64,000 nucleotides of DNA. It comes from Pseudomonadota bacterium. GTDB taxonomy: Bacteria; Pseudomonadota; Gammaproteobacteria; Xanthomonadales; Ahniellaceae. Shown here in pieces: positions 9,075-17,925 of this stretch (position 1 is its first letter; each line of letters begins with the position of its first letter). A program made the translations under genes and the position numbers. The notes under the pieces were generated by a model. That model did not search any database. It was not told where the DNA came from and saw nothing but the letters and a program-made list of their open reading frames with translations. The stretch is from assembly GCA_022843465.1 (NCBI GenBank), contig JALHNO010000019.1:1-64000 (forward strand), written 5' to 3'.

Positions 9075-9587
9075 TCAGCTTTGCAATTCAATCCGGTCTA
9101 CGAAGGAAAATAATTGCCTGCTTCGATGATGTGGTCTGTCTGCAACCCCGGCACAGCGCCTTGGGTCCCCCTCCGAGTGTTCGTCATCGGCCAGCTGCTG
9201 GCGTCGATGCGCCAGCGCGCGACACATCAGGGACCTCAGCTCATCGTTGTTCCAGGGCTTGCTGATGAAGTGGAAAATCCTGATCCGCTTGATGGCTTCG
9301 GCCTCGGACAGGAATTCCCCGTAACCGCTGAGGATCAGCCGCGCGATTTTCGGTTGAATCTTGATCAGCTCGCCCAGAAAGGCTATGCCGTTCATGACCG
9401 GCATGCGCCAATCCGAGATCACCAGGTCAAACTCCGCTTCGCGCGCGCGCATCAGCGCAAGCTCGGGCTTGTCGAAAGTTTCGACGTGGACAGCATCGTC
9501 AAAAGTGCCCGGAGGCATGAAATGGATCGTTCGCCTGAGACTGCTCAGCACGCTGGGCTCGTCATCGACCAGCAGGATTCTTGGCAT
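9075..9587 (-). CDS. Single-domain response regulator (CheY-like receiver)
   Basis: 170 residues from ATG 9587, behind a strong GAGGAG ribosome site. Residues 1-125 form a receiver domain: acidic pair in ILLVDDEP, phospho-acceptor Asp59 in VISDWRMP, and the switch Lys110 in FISKPW. The FISKPW form is shared with receiver domains of RpfG-like regulators. The C-terminal 45 residues are His/Arg/Asp-rich and carry no DNA-binding, HD-GYP or GGDEF output domain. No histidine kinase is adjacent, so partners are unknown. It probably acts through protein contact, or is a remnant of a longer regulator. Confidence 0.85.
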   Translation of the reverse strand: MPRILLVDDEPSVLSSLRRTIHFMPPGTFDDAVHVETFDKPELALMRAREAEFDLVISDWRMPVMNGIAFLGELIKIQPKIARLILSGYGEFLSEAEAIKRIRIFHFISKPWNNDELRSLMCRALAHRRQQLADDEHSEGDPRRCAGVADRPHHRSRQLFSFVDRIELQS

Positions 9588-10104
9588 GACAGGCTCCTCA
9601 CAATGGGCCAAAGAAGGGGCAGCAGGTGATGGCGATGAGGATCGACGTATGCAATCACCTGTGTTGCCGTAGAGGCCAAGTTACCCGTGTCCGGCAATAC
9701 CCGATATACGTGCAAATCCCTATATCGATTCGCACGGGCAGGCTGCTGCGACCGTCACGCATTGTTACTGCACGCATCGCAGGCGCGCGCAATGCCCGCC
9801 GCATTGCGCGCAATATCCGGCAACCCGAACGACTGCATGAGCCTCGGGTTGTGCCGCCCGCGAGAGAGGCAAGGTGCCGCACTCACGGTAGTGCACCAAT
9901 GCATGCGCTTGCCGCACGGCAGGAATGTGTCGTTGACCGAGCTCAGGATTCTTACGCGGCTCAATGGCTGGCCTCTCGCGCCCTGTAAACGCTTCACGTT
10001 ACGCCTCGCGACGCACCGCGCATGACTCGGGGACAACGTGGATCGCTGCTCCTTCGCTGGCGGGGACTTACACCCCTTACGCTTCACCGGTTTCGCCGGC
10101 GCAC
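9588..10104. other. Intergenic region without a recognised gene
   Basis: 517 bases between two minus-strand genes. It contains a hairpin at 9785-9811 (listed separately) and should hold the promoter of the response regulator near 9600-9720. No convincing coding frame, RNA gene or mobile-element remnant was found. Confidence 0.5.
9785..9811 (-). terminator. Hairpin downstream of the propeller-repeat operon
   Basis: A perfect 10-bp inverted repeat, GCGCGCAATG / CATTGCGCGC, with a 7-nt loop. It is about 290 bases past the last gene of the 10105-14768 operon and has no T-run, so a terminator role is tentative. Confidence 0.3.
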
Positions 10105-12648
10105 CTACTCAAAACCATCCAGGAACAAGCCATCGGCAAGTACCGCCAGGTTTGCCTTGGCGACGTTCAACGAGGTGTGCCCGCCGGCCCGGGCGAATCG
10201 CCCCACGGCGTACAGTTCATTGCCCACCGTGAGCACCTGATCGACGCCCTGGGTGGAGCCACCGCTGAGGCCGTTTTCAGTGCCATTGCCGAGCGACTGC
10301 CAACCGCTGCCGTTCCAGCGCGCCACGCGCAAAGCAGGCTGGGTCCCCGCCTGATCGAAGTAGCCAGCGACGATGACATCGCCGGCAAGTACCGCCAGGG
10401 ATCGGCCGATCCCATTCAAGCCGTTCTCCGCGCCGGTTCCCAGCGGGAACCAGGATAGGCCGTCCCAGCGCGCCACGCGGTTGGCCACCTGTCCGCCCGC
10501 CTGGGTGAACTCTCCGGCAGCGTAGAGATGGCTGCCCGTCTGCGCCAGCGCGCGTACCGGTGCGTTGAGCCCGTTGCCTGAACCCTCACCCAGCGACGAC
10601 CAGACACCGCCATTCCAGCGCGCAATGAAGTTGGCGGACTGGCCGCCCGCCATGGTGAAAAATCCGCCTGCATACAGGTCGGCGCCCACGCCAGCCAGCG
10701 CCATCACGGAGCTGTTTACCCCATCGGATCCGGTTGACCCCAGCGACGACCAGGCACTTCCATCCCATCGAGCGACACGACTGGCTGGCTGCCCACCCGC
10801 CTGAGTGAAAAAGCCACCGACGTAGAGGTCCGTGCCAATGGTGGTCAAGGCGCGCACACCGCCATTCAATCCATTGGCCGCCGCCATCCCGAGCGGGGTC
10901 CAGTTGCTGCCATTCCAGCGCGCGACGCGATTGACCAGTTGCCCGTCTGCAAGCACAAAGTCACCGCCGACGATCAGATCACTGCCGGCGACCGCGAGCG
11001 CATAGGCGGCGTCGCTCAATCCGCTGCCCAGTGGCAACCACTCACTGCCGTTCCAGCGCGCTATGCGATTGACGTTGCCGGATCCGGCACGTAGAAAATT
11101 CCCGGCAACATACATATCGCCACCGAGGACGGCGACAGCATGGACATTGCCGTCCACACCCTGGGCTGCGCCGGTATCAAGGCCCCACCAGCTGCTCCCG
11201 TTCCAGCGGGCAATGCGACGGGCCGGCTGGGTTCCGGCGAGCGTAAAGGCGCCGCCGACATGAAGGTCGCCGGCCATCACGGCCAGCGCAAACACATCGA
11301 CATTGACGCCGTTCTGCGCGCCTGAGCCGAGCGACGACCAGGACACACCGTCCCAGCGCGCCACATGATGGGCGACGAGGCCACCAGCGTGCGTGATATA
11401 GCCACCGACGTAAAGCGTGCCGCCATCCAGGGTCATCGCATTGACGAATCCATTGATGCCATTGCCGGTGCCACTGCCAAGCGAAGACCAGCCCAAGCCA
11501 TCCCAGCGTGCAACGCGGTTGGCGGTCTGTCCGCCGGCGGACTGGAACGAGCCGCCGACGAGTAGATCGCCGCCCATCACTGCAAGCTCGCTGATGGTGG
11601 CGTCAACGCCGTTGGCGCCCCCAGCTCCGAGCGGCTGCCAGTTGCTGCCGTCCCAACGCGCGACATTGTTGGCTGTCAGCACACCCGCTTGCGTGAACGA
11701 ACCACCGACGATCAGTGCTCCTCCGTGGGGGACCAGCGCTCTGACGCCCGTGGGAACGCCGTTGGCGACTCCGTTGTTGGCCCCGATGCCAAGTGGGGAC
11801 CACGCAGAACCGTCCCAGCGCGCGATGTGATTCGCCGGCTGTCCTCCAGCCTGGTTGAAGCTGCCACCGATGAAGACATCCGTACCGATCACGGCGACTG
11901 CATGGACGCTGGGCACGCTGGTACCCGAGACTCCGTTCGCTGCTCCCGCGCCGAGCGCAGACCAGGTCGAACCATTCCAGCGTGCCACCCGATTGGCGCC
12001 TTGGCCACCGGCGATGGAGAAGCTGCCGCCAACATAGACATCGGCGCCGCTCACCGCGATCGCATAGACGGTGCCGATCACCCCGTTGTCAGGTCCTGTA
12101 CCCAGCGTCGACCAGCCGGTGCCATCCCAACGCGCGATCGAGTTGGCCGCGACATTGCCGCAGGCAGCGAAATCGCCGCCGACATAGAGTTGATTGGAGC
12201 CGGCAACAGTCAGCGCGTGGATGGTTCCACTGCAGCCGAACGGCAAGCCGCCGAATTCGTTGCTCCACACGGTGCCGACTTCCGCCCGCTTGGGTACGAA
12301 TCGCGGCCGCCCCTGCTGGTCTGTCACCAGTTCGAAGCCACTGGGATCCAGCGAACCGGAAAACCCCGCTGGCACAACGAGCAGACCGTCTGCGTCCAGA
12401 TGATCGGCTATGCCGTGGCTTGCTTGCGTCGGTACCGTGGCAACACTCAGGATCAGCATCAAAGCGCCGCAGATCCAGGCACGCAGATCTGGCAGATGCC
12501 AGTGGGATCGTCCAGCAACGAAACCCATGACCCAGCCGGGATTGATCAGAGAAATGCCGTCGTGGCTGGCATGCGCCTGCTGCGCGGGCGCGCGCAGACT
12601 GGCACATCCAGCCACCGCCAACCGGACTTTTTTTTGCGCCCTGATCAT
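10105..12648 (-). CDS. Secreted protein with 13 propeller-like ARWxGxxW repeats
   Basis: 847 residues if started at ATG 12648, which has a GGAAGA site and lies 3 bases after the stop of the upstream gene, as in translational coupling. ATG 12528 (MGFVAGRSHWH) is an alternative that puts the export signal (WICGALMLILSVATVPTQA) nearer the start. From about residue 150 there are 13 repeats of about 50 residues, each with a VARWDGSxWxxLG strand, an NG turn, and LYVGGxFTQAGGQ. The pattern suggests beta-propeller blades, enough for two propellers. The protein ends LFLDGFE, a tail resembling those of two other exported proteins in this window. Function unknown; extracellular or surface location is inferred. 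Confidence 0.8.
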   Translation of the reverse strand: MIRAQKKVRLAVAGCASLRAPAQQAHASHDGISLINPGWVMGFVAGRSHWHLPDLRAWICGALMLILSVATVPTQASHGIADHLDADGLLVVPAGFSGSLDPSGFELVTDQQGRPRFVPKRAEVGTVWSNEFGGLPFGCSGTIHALTVAGSNQLYVGGDFAACGNVAANSIARWDGTGWSTLGTGPDNGVIGTVYAIAVSGADVYVGGSFSIAGGQGANRVARWNGSTWSALGAGAANGVSGTSVPSVHAVAVIGTDVFIGGSFNQAGGQPANHIARWDGSAWSPLGIGANNGVANGVPTGVRALVPHGGALIVGGSFTQAGVLTANNVARWDGSNWQPLGAGGANGVDATISELAVMGGDLLVGGSFQSAGGQTANRVARWDGLGWSSLGSGTGNGINGFVNAMTLDGGTLYVGGYITHAGGLVAHHVARWDGVSWSSLGSGAQNGVNVDVFALAVMAGDLHVGGAFTLAGTQPARRIARWNGSSWWGLDTGAAQGVDGNVHAVAVLGGDMYVAGNFLRAGSGNVNRIARWNGSEWLPLGSGLSDAAYALAVAGSDLIVGGDFVLADGQLVNRVARWNGSNWTPLGMAAANGLNGGVRALTTIGTDLYVGGFFTQAGGQPASRVARWDGSAWSSLGSTGSDGVNSSVMALAGVGADLYAGGFFTMAGGQSANFIARWNGGVWSSLGEGSGNGLNAPVRALAQTGSHLYAAGEFTQAGGQVANRVARWDGLSWFPLGTGAENGLNGIGRSLAVLAGDVIVAGYFDQAGTQPALRVARWNGSGWQSLGNGTENGLSGGSTQGVDQVLTVGNELYAVGRFARAGGHTSLNVAKANLAVLADGLFLDGFE

Positions 12649-12651
12649 GGT

Positions 12652-12927
12652 TCAGTCTTCCAGTCCGGAGACAAAGATCCGCTCGGTGGGCAATTCTGCG
12701 CTGAGCGGCCCGGACACCGTACTGGCGCCCGGGCTGGCGGCAATGCCAACTGCACCACCGCTGCCACCGGCCAGATCGGCGCGGTGCAACGGAGAACTCG
12801 CGCGTGCAGCGACACTGACCGCGACCGGCGCGATCATCCGGTAGTTGCCGCTGGATGAGTCGGCGGACAATGCAGGAGCGACGATCAGCAGTCCGATCAG
12901 CAATGAGCTGCGCATGAACGTGCTCAT
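12652..12927 (-). CDS. Small secreted protein of unknown function
   Basis: 91 residues. ATG 12927 overlaps the TGA of the upstream gene (ATGA), and the stop is 3 bases before the next gene, so it is the middle gene of a coupled operon. A signal peptide is clear (MRSSLLIGLLIVAPALSA). The mature part is Ser/Ala/Gly-rich, with no cysteines and no recognised domain. It ends ERIFVSGLED, resembling the LFLDGFE tail of the next protein. ATG 12915 is an alternative start but lacks the coupling. Not recognised as a known family. Confidence 0.7.
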   Translation of the reverse strand: MSTFMRSSLLIGLLIVAPALSADSSSGNYRMIAPVAVSVAARASSPLHRADLAGGSGGAVGIAASPGASTVSGPLSAELPTERIFVSGLED

Positions 12928-14768
12928 GGGCAGGTCGATGCCAGAAAGCCAGTGCCGCGCCTGATATTGCCGGCGCAGGTCGCGATCAAGGCCGCGGGTG
13001 TGCAGAAATTTCCCTGCACGGTATTGCCGAGGAACTCGCCGGTCGAAGTGGCCGCAGAGGCCACGGCGCAGTTGTTGTTCGGACTGGTCGCACTGTCCAC
13101 TTGCAGGACCGATTCCTCAACGCGAACGGTGGTACCGGATTTCAGATTCACGGCAAGCGCCAGTTCATTATCCGGGCTGCGTTGCGCACGCAGGCTGGAG
13201 CGCGCGATCCGCACCACGCCACCCAGATCGGCGACCAAAGTCTGATTGCTGGCATCCTGCGGGTCGAGCGTACGCGCATCGATCTGGACATCTTCCAGCT
13301 CAAGCAGATTGGAGGATGTGCTGTATTCGATGCCCATGCAGCGGTTGTAGCTCGGCACAATGCATTCGACCTGGATCCGGCTCCGGCTGATCCTGCCCGG
13401 ATGCTCATGACGGAGACCCCAGACCGACCCCGGCGCCAGCGTGCCCTGCTGGGCGGCCCTGACCCACAGCGAGAGACCCTCGATGTCGGTGGGTTTGCTC
13501 GCCAGTCCAGGCCGATAGCGCACGCCCATCACCAACGGAGCGATCACGTCGAGCAGGCGGACCTCCAGATTGCGCACCGACAGATCGGCCGATGCCACTT
13601 CCAGTCCATGCACACCGATCGGCGCCACCGAATTGGTCGAGGGTTCATTGGCACCATCGATTTCGATCGTGGAATCGCGCAGGCTCGCATGCGAGCGGGC
13701 GATCGAATCGAAGATGCGCAGGCCGTAGGCGCTCGACGCCTCGGCGCGGGTGCGCACGCGGACCGCGATATCAGTCCAGACACCGCCGCCGCTCAGGTAG
13801 GCACCGCGCTGACCCTCGGCGCCATTGGAGGCGATAAGCAACAAGCCATTGTAGAAATTGAAATCGCCGACTGCGCAATCGGCGCGCAGACCGTAGGTGA
13901 AAGCGCCACCCTCCGACTCGCCGACGACATTGCTCAGCCGGGCACCCGTGGTGCACAGGTAGAGAGCGGGCCGCTGCCCGCCCGCCACCAGAGGTGCAGC
14001 GACGCTGCGGCCGCGGACTTCGGTCAAGGTGATCTCGCTGACCGCCATCGTGGGATCGCCGCTGGCATGCGCGGCGATGGCAATGGCCGCTGCCGAACCA
14101 CTGACCACTCCGGTGTTGGAAACCGTAAGTGCACGCAGATGCGCGTTGGACTGCATCAGCAGGGTATTGGGAAGCGCGGTCGAGGTAATCGAACTCGCCT
14201 CCATGCCGCGGCCGCTCAGGGTGACATGTGAGGGCACTGTGATCGTCGCGGCGCCCAGGTCGTAGTGTCCGGCGTCCAGTTGCACCGCAAGCGGTGCCGC
14301 CGCCGATGCCGCTGGCAGCGAAGCCAGCGCGGCAGCGAGCGCCGCGCCATTGGCCAGCGCATCGCCGTCCGCAGAAATTTCGATGGTGCGCTTCATTGTG
14401 CCCCTCGCCCGCAGCGCGTATGGCGCAGCATTCAAGCGGGGGCGCGGGGCCATCTCTGAATCGCCGGCAATCTGGATGCCAAGGAACAGTTGGGTTCCCC
14501 AGATATCCGCAGGCAGCGGCGTGACCAGGCCGAGTTCAACGGCGAAGTTGCCGCCGTCCACGGCCACACCGGTCTGGGTTTCGGTCCACAGCGCACTGCC
14601 GCCACTGACCACGTCATACAGGCGAAAGCTGATATTGAGATTGGCGGTGATCGGCTGACCGCCCGCAGTAGCGAGATTGCCCTGGTAGGCCAGAGTATTT
14701 GGTGCTGCCGCCCAGAGCGCCAGCGGCGACAGCAGCAACAGGACAATCAGGATCAGACGGCTGCGCAT
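12924..14768 (-). CDS. Secreted parallel beta-helix-like protein with tail-fibre-like N-terminal domain
   Basis: 614 residues from ATG 14768 with a GGAG site and signal peptide (ILIVLLLLSPLALWAAA). Residues 20-130 (NTLAYQGNLATAGGQPI, FRLYD, LFLGIQI, PRPRLNAAPYALRA) match a domain common at the head of secreted repeat proteins of proteobacteria, which ends in APYALRA. After a linker, HVTLSGRGMEASSI and many short strand-like repeats suggest a right-handed beta-helix of the pectate-lyase type. No catalytic residues can be assigned. It is the first gene of a three-gene operon of exported proteins. A role in the cell surface or extracellular matrix is inference. Confidence 0.75.
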   Translation of the reverse strand: MRSRLILIVLLLLSPLALWAAAPNTLAYQGNLATAGGQPITANLNISFRLYDVVSGGSALWTETQTGVAVDGGNFAVELGLVTPLPADIWGTQLFLGIQIAGDSEMAPRPRLNAAPYALRARGTMKRTIEISADGDALANGAALAAALASLPAASAAAPLAVQLDAGHYDLGAATITVPSHVTLSGRGMEASSITSTALPNTLLMQSNAHLRALTVSNTGVVSGSAAAIAIAAHASGDPTMAVSEITLTEVRGRSVAAPLVAGGQRPALYLCTTGARLSNVVGESEGGAFTYGLRADCAVGDFNFYNGLLLIASNGAEGQRGAYLSGGGVWTDIAVRVRTRAEASSAYGLRIFDSIARSHASLRDSTIEIDGANEPSTNSVAPIGVHGLEVASADLSVRNLEVRLLDVIAPLVMGVRYRPGLASKPTDIEGLSLWVRAAQQGTLAPGSVWGLRHEHPGRISRSRIQVECIVPSYNRCMGIEYSTSSNLLELEDVQIDARTLDPQDASNQTLVADLGGVVRIARSSLRAQRSPDNELALAVNLKSGTTVRVEESVLQVDSATSPNNNCAVASAATSTGEFLGNTVQGNFCTPAALIATCAGNIRRGTGFLASTCP

Positions 14769-15145
14769 GGCAAGGTCTCCTCGGGTGGACAGGACATGCG
14801 ATCTGACGGCCGGCTGCAGGATCGCTGAAGGCATCGGATGCTGTTGCAGCAAGCCTAGGCGGCCAGCAGGCGAATACTCAATGGAACCGCGCTGAAGATT
14901 TCTGAAATCTGCTGAAAGACTTGCGGATCAAGCCGATAGCGACTGAGGCGCACAGCAGTATCGGACCTGCACCGGGCATCAGCACCGCTCCGTCGGGAAG
15001 CACGCCATGGGTTTCAGCAGTGCGCAGGCACTACCGCAATCGGGTCTCCCCCGCGACTGGCCGGAGCCGTTGTGACAGGCTGCGCGCGTCAGCGGCTATC
15101 CGCGGCCGGCACGCTCGGTACTGCGCTGGAGCCGTGAAAGCGGTT
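14769..15145. other. Intergenic region upstream of the beta-helix operon
   Basis: 377 bases. It must hold the promoter of the 12924-14768 operon (minus strand). I see an AT-richer stretch near 14870-14920 but no confident -35/-10 pair and no gene. Confidence 0.4.
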
Positions 15146-15694
15146 TCAGTCGATCGCTGGCGCAGACGCCGACAACTGTCTGCTTACGCAGGCCTGGAGC
15201 CTTTCCCGGTTTCCGGCCGCAGCGGTCCACTCGACCAGGGCAAGCGACCCCACCGCATCCCAGCGCTCGGCGATTTCGTCGGGCACACAATCGGCATAGT
15301 CGAGCGCGCCGGCGCGGGTGATCACGTCATAGGCGAGGTCGCCGACGGCGTAAGGATGACGCGTGGGCCCGGTTCCCGGATCGGCAATCGGGGTGTCATC
15401 GATGAGCTTTGCGACAAGGCATTCGCGGTGGACATCGAAGTGCACGACCATCCGATCGAACTGGACGTCCAGGCCCAGCACGTTTTTCCAGGGCAGCGTC
15501 GCGATCCTGACGAGGTCTTCGCACGACCCAGGCCCGAGCGCGAGCGCACGCTGGCGTGCCGCCTGCTGGCTGTCCGGGTCATCCATCACCCTGGGTGGCG
15601 GTGGAGGCGGCGGCGGTGGCTCCGCGGCAACTCGCTCGCCTGACAACAGCAACAGGAAGATCAGACCGGCGGTAGCACTCACACGGCACTCCAT
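15146..15694 (-). CDS. Secreted hypothetical protein with polyproline linker
   Basis: 182 residues from ATG 15694 (MECRVSATAGLIFLLLLSGERVAAE), which begins with a signal peptide. In-frame starts further upstream would put charged residues before it. Directly after the signal is a run of nine prolines, then a domain with four cysteines (CEDLV, RECLV, ADCVPD, QACVS), likely paired by disulfides in the periplasm. No family recognised. It is a single gene with no clear operon partner. Confidence 0.65.
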   Translation of the reverse strand: MECRVSATAGLIFLLLLSGERVAAEPPPPPPPPPRVMDDPDSQQAARQRALALGPGSCEDLVRIATLPWKNVLGLDVQFDRMVVHFDVHRECLVAKLIDDTPIADPGTGPTRHPYAVGDLAYDVITRAGALDYADCVPDEIAERWDAVGSLALVEWTAAAGNRERLQACVSRQLSASAPAID

Positions 15695-16252
15695 CTCATT
15701 GGCCCGCGCGCGCAGGCGAATCGCTTCCACGCGAATGATGCACTCCGCTCTGACCGGGCGCTACCTCAGTCGGCACCGGGGCCAGACACGGCGCGCGGCT
15801 GCGGGCCGAGCCTTGCCGGCTGTCCACTAAGCCGCCCTCCCCGCATCAGGCCACCGCCCAGCTTGCCGGACGTGGTCTTGCACCTTGGTCCGCATCTGGG
15901 GTCACCAGCGGTTATCCCGATGCCAGGATACTCAACAAGCGAACCGCCGGTATGCTGACATCGAACCGGAAGCGGAATTTCATCGTCCCGCGCATCCCCC
16001 ACTGTGCTCGAGGAATCCTGCTGTTCGCCTTCGAGACTCAGTATCGTTCGCAGAAGTTCGCCCGGCGGGGCAACCGCTCAGGCCGCGTTTCGGCAGCCTG
16101 CATTGTTGCGCCCATCGGCTGCAGTGCGGCTCGGGCAGAACCTGCCGAGCGCAGGCTCTCGCCAGACCATCCCCAATCCCGTTCGCTTTGACAGCCATCG
16201 AGTTCGCCAATGCTCCAATCAAGACGCGACGGCCGGATCAGAAAATCCGGGG
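15695..16252. other. Intergenic region, nothing recognised
   Basis: 558 bases between two minus-strand genes. Short frames exist on both strands, but none has a ribosome site, codon pattern or domain that supports a gene. Confidence 0.45.
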
Positions 16253-17503
16253 TCATTCGGCCAACTCCCTTTTGGCCTCGTTGTTCCGGGTAGCTTGCAA
16301 CCCAAGCTCTGCGGTACGGGCCGCCAGTTCTGCCGAAATCACTCCGATGCAGGCTTCCACCAGCGTCCGCAGTGAGTCCCTTGAAATCGTGTCGATACGC
16401 GTGCCACCCACCGAATTGGTGAGAAACGCCATACAGTTTTCGGTGGTGTAGGTCTTTTTGAGCACGGCCGCCACCATGCCACTGACCGCCTGCGCTACTT
16501 CCTTCGTCGCCGCTGCCGAAAGCGGCGGTCGCTGGCTGACGACACCGACTTGACCACTGCCATACACATTGGCGGATGCGGTGGTCAGCGAGGAGTCACG
16601 CTGGGCTTCGATGGCCTCGCGGTTCTCGGTGGCATCGGCCAGGGCCTGCTTCGCCGCGGTCAGCTTTCCTGCTGCGGATTGGGCGTTGGCATTGGCCTCG
16701 GCGACTCCGGGTTCGAGCGCATCGGCTGCGGCCTTGGCTTCGGCCTTCTCAGCAGGCGTTGCCGTTGCCGAGTTTGCCACCGTGGTCTCGTGGTCGCGGG
16801 CAGCCTTGAGCGCACTCGCCTTCTCGATGACCAGGGCTTGGGCCTCGGCATCCGCGGCAACCGCTGCGTCGAGGGCCTTCTTGGCTGCTGCCTCGTTCTG
16901 TCTTGCCTGTTCCAGCATCTGCTGATTGCTGAGCAGCAGTGCCGACGAACTGGCACTGCCACCACCGGTGAGCACGACCGGACTGGCCGCAACCGCACCG
17001 GTCAATTGCTCGATGGCCAGCACCACGGCGATCAGGTCCTGGCTGCGGGTCAAAAAGGTCGCCGCGTCCGAAGCACTGATCGCCTTGTTGGCCTGTGCCT
17101 CACACATGCGATAGAGCGCATCGCGCATCAGCGTGATCGATTGGGTACGCAGACCGAGACTGCCGGCATTGCTCTGCAGGGCCGCAGCCGCCGAGGCTGA
17201 GTTCCTGTTGGCGCCGGTGAGCCCAAAACCCAGGGCCGAGGCATAGGAGGCCAATGCATCAGGACTCGGCTCCGCACAGTATTTCTCGCCGGTCATGATC
17301 ACCAACCGCTGCTGGGCGTCCAGATGGACAGCCTTTGCAGCGCCCTCGCTCTGGGAAAAATCAGTGCTTCGGCCGATGGTCTGAAGATTGGCGCAGCCGG
17401 CGACAACACAGAGTGCCGCCAGGGCGATCATCAGGCGCAACGGGCCGGACCATCGACCGGATGTGCGTTCGGGAGCAGCGGCTGCAGCGTGGAAGGTGTT
17501 CAT
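16253..17503 (-). CDS. Lipoprotein with Ala-rich coiled coil
   Basis: 416 residues from ATG 17503 behind a GAGGA site. A lipobox (VVAGC, Cys37) after a hydrophobic segment predicts a lipid-anchored periplasmic or outer-membrane protein. Residues about 195-310 are Ala/Glu/Lys-rich heptad-like sequence, probably a long coiled coil, flanked by helical N- and C-terminal parts with several cysteines (EKYC, YRMC, TENC, EACIG). No family recognised. The 36-residue pre-lipobox segment is longer than normal; an internal start could be true, but the only ribosome site found is at 17503. Confidence 0.75.
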   Translation of the reverse strand: MNTFHAAAAAPERTSGRWSGPLRLMIALAALCVVAGCANLQTIGRSTDFSQSEGAAKAVHLDAQQRLVIMTGEKYCAEPSPDALASYASALGFGLTGANRNSASAAAALQSNAGSLGLRTQSITLMRDALYRMCEAQANKAISASDAATFLTRSQDLIAVVLAIEQLTGAVAASPVVLTGGGSASSSALLLSNQQMLEQARQNEAAAKKALDAAVAADAEAQALVIEKASALKAARDHETTVANSATATPAEKAEAKAAADALEPGVAEANANAQSAAGKLTAAKQALADATENREAIEAQRDSSLTTASANVYGSGQVGVVSQRPPLSAAATKEVAQAVSGMVAAVLKKTYTTENCMAFLTNSVGGTRIDTISRDSLRTLVEACIGVISAELAARTAELGLQATRNNEAKRELAE

Positions 17504-17874
17504 CGGCGTTCCTCGTGTGGGCGATGGCGCCACGTCGCCGCACTCTGCAGGGCAGGTCGGATCGCGTAGTGCTGACCCGACGATGCAAAGACCCCGGCGA
17601 AGTTGCGGTGGTGCGTGTCGTTGCCACTGAAGAGGAGGCAGGAACCGAAACGTCTCAGCGCCGGCATTCAGTCGCCGACGATCAGGACACGATCATGCCC
17701 GCGGCCATGCCGGTAGTTATCGGGCGCAGGTTTCTGGCCCGCGTGAACCGGGGACCGCAGGCTGCCGCACCCCGGCGCAGCGCAGCACTGGCACTGGCAC
17801 TTGCACGGGCAGCCAGAGGGTGTCGCCGGCCTGCGCGCGGACGCGACGTCACGTGATGAAGGCCCCGACGACGC
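17504..17874. other. Intergenic region upstream of the lipoprotein
   Basis: 371 bases between the lipoprotein start and the terminator of the next gene. It should hold the lipoprotein promoter. No gene or repeat was recognised. Confidence 0.4.
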
Positions 17875-17903
17875 CAAAGAAAAGGGCCGCAGTGCGGCCC
17901 TTT
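17875..17903 (-). terminator. Rho-independent terminator of the CTERM protein gene
   Basis: A perfect 10-bp stem AAAGGGCCGC / GCGGCCCTTT with a 3-nt loop lies 23 bases after the stop. On the minus strand it is followed by a T-rich run (TTTTCTTT), so it is a good intrinsic terminator for the gene at 17926-18753. Confidence 0.8.
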
Positions 17904-17925
17904 CCGTCCCCAGCGCGGCAGCGGA

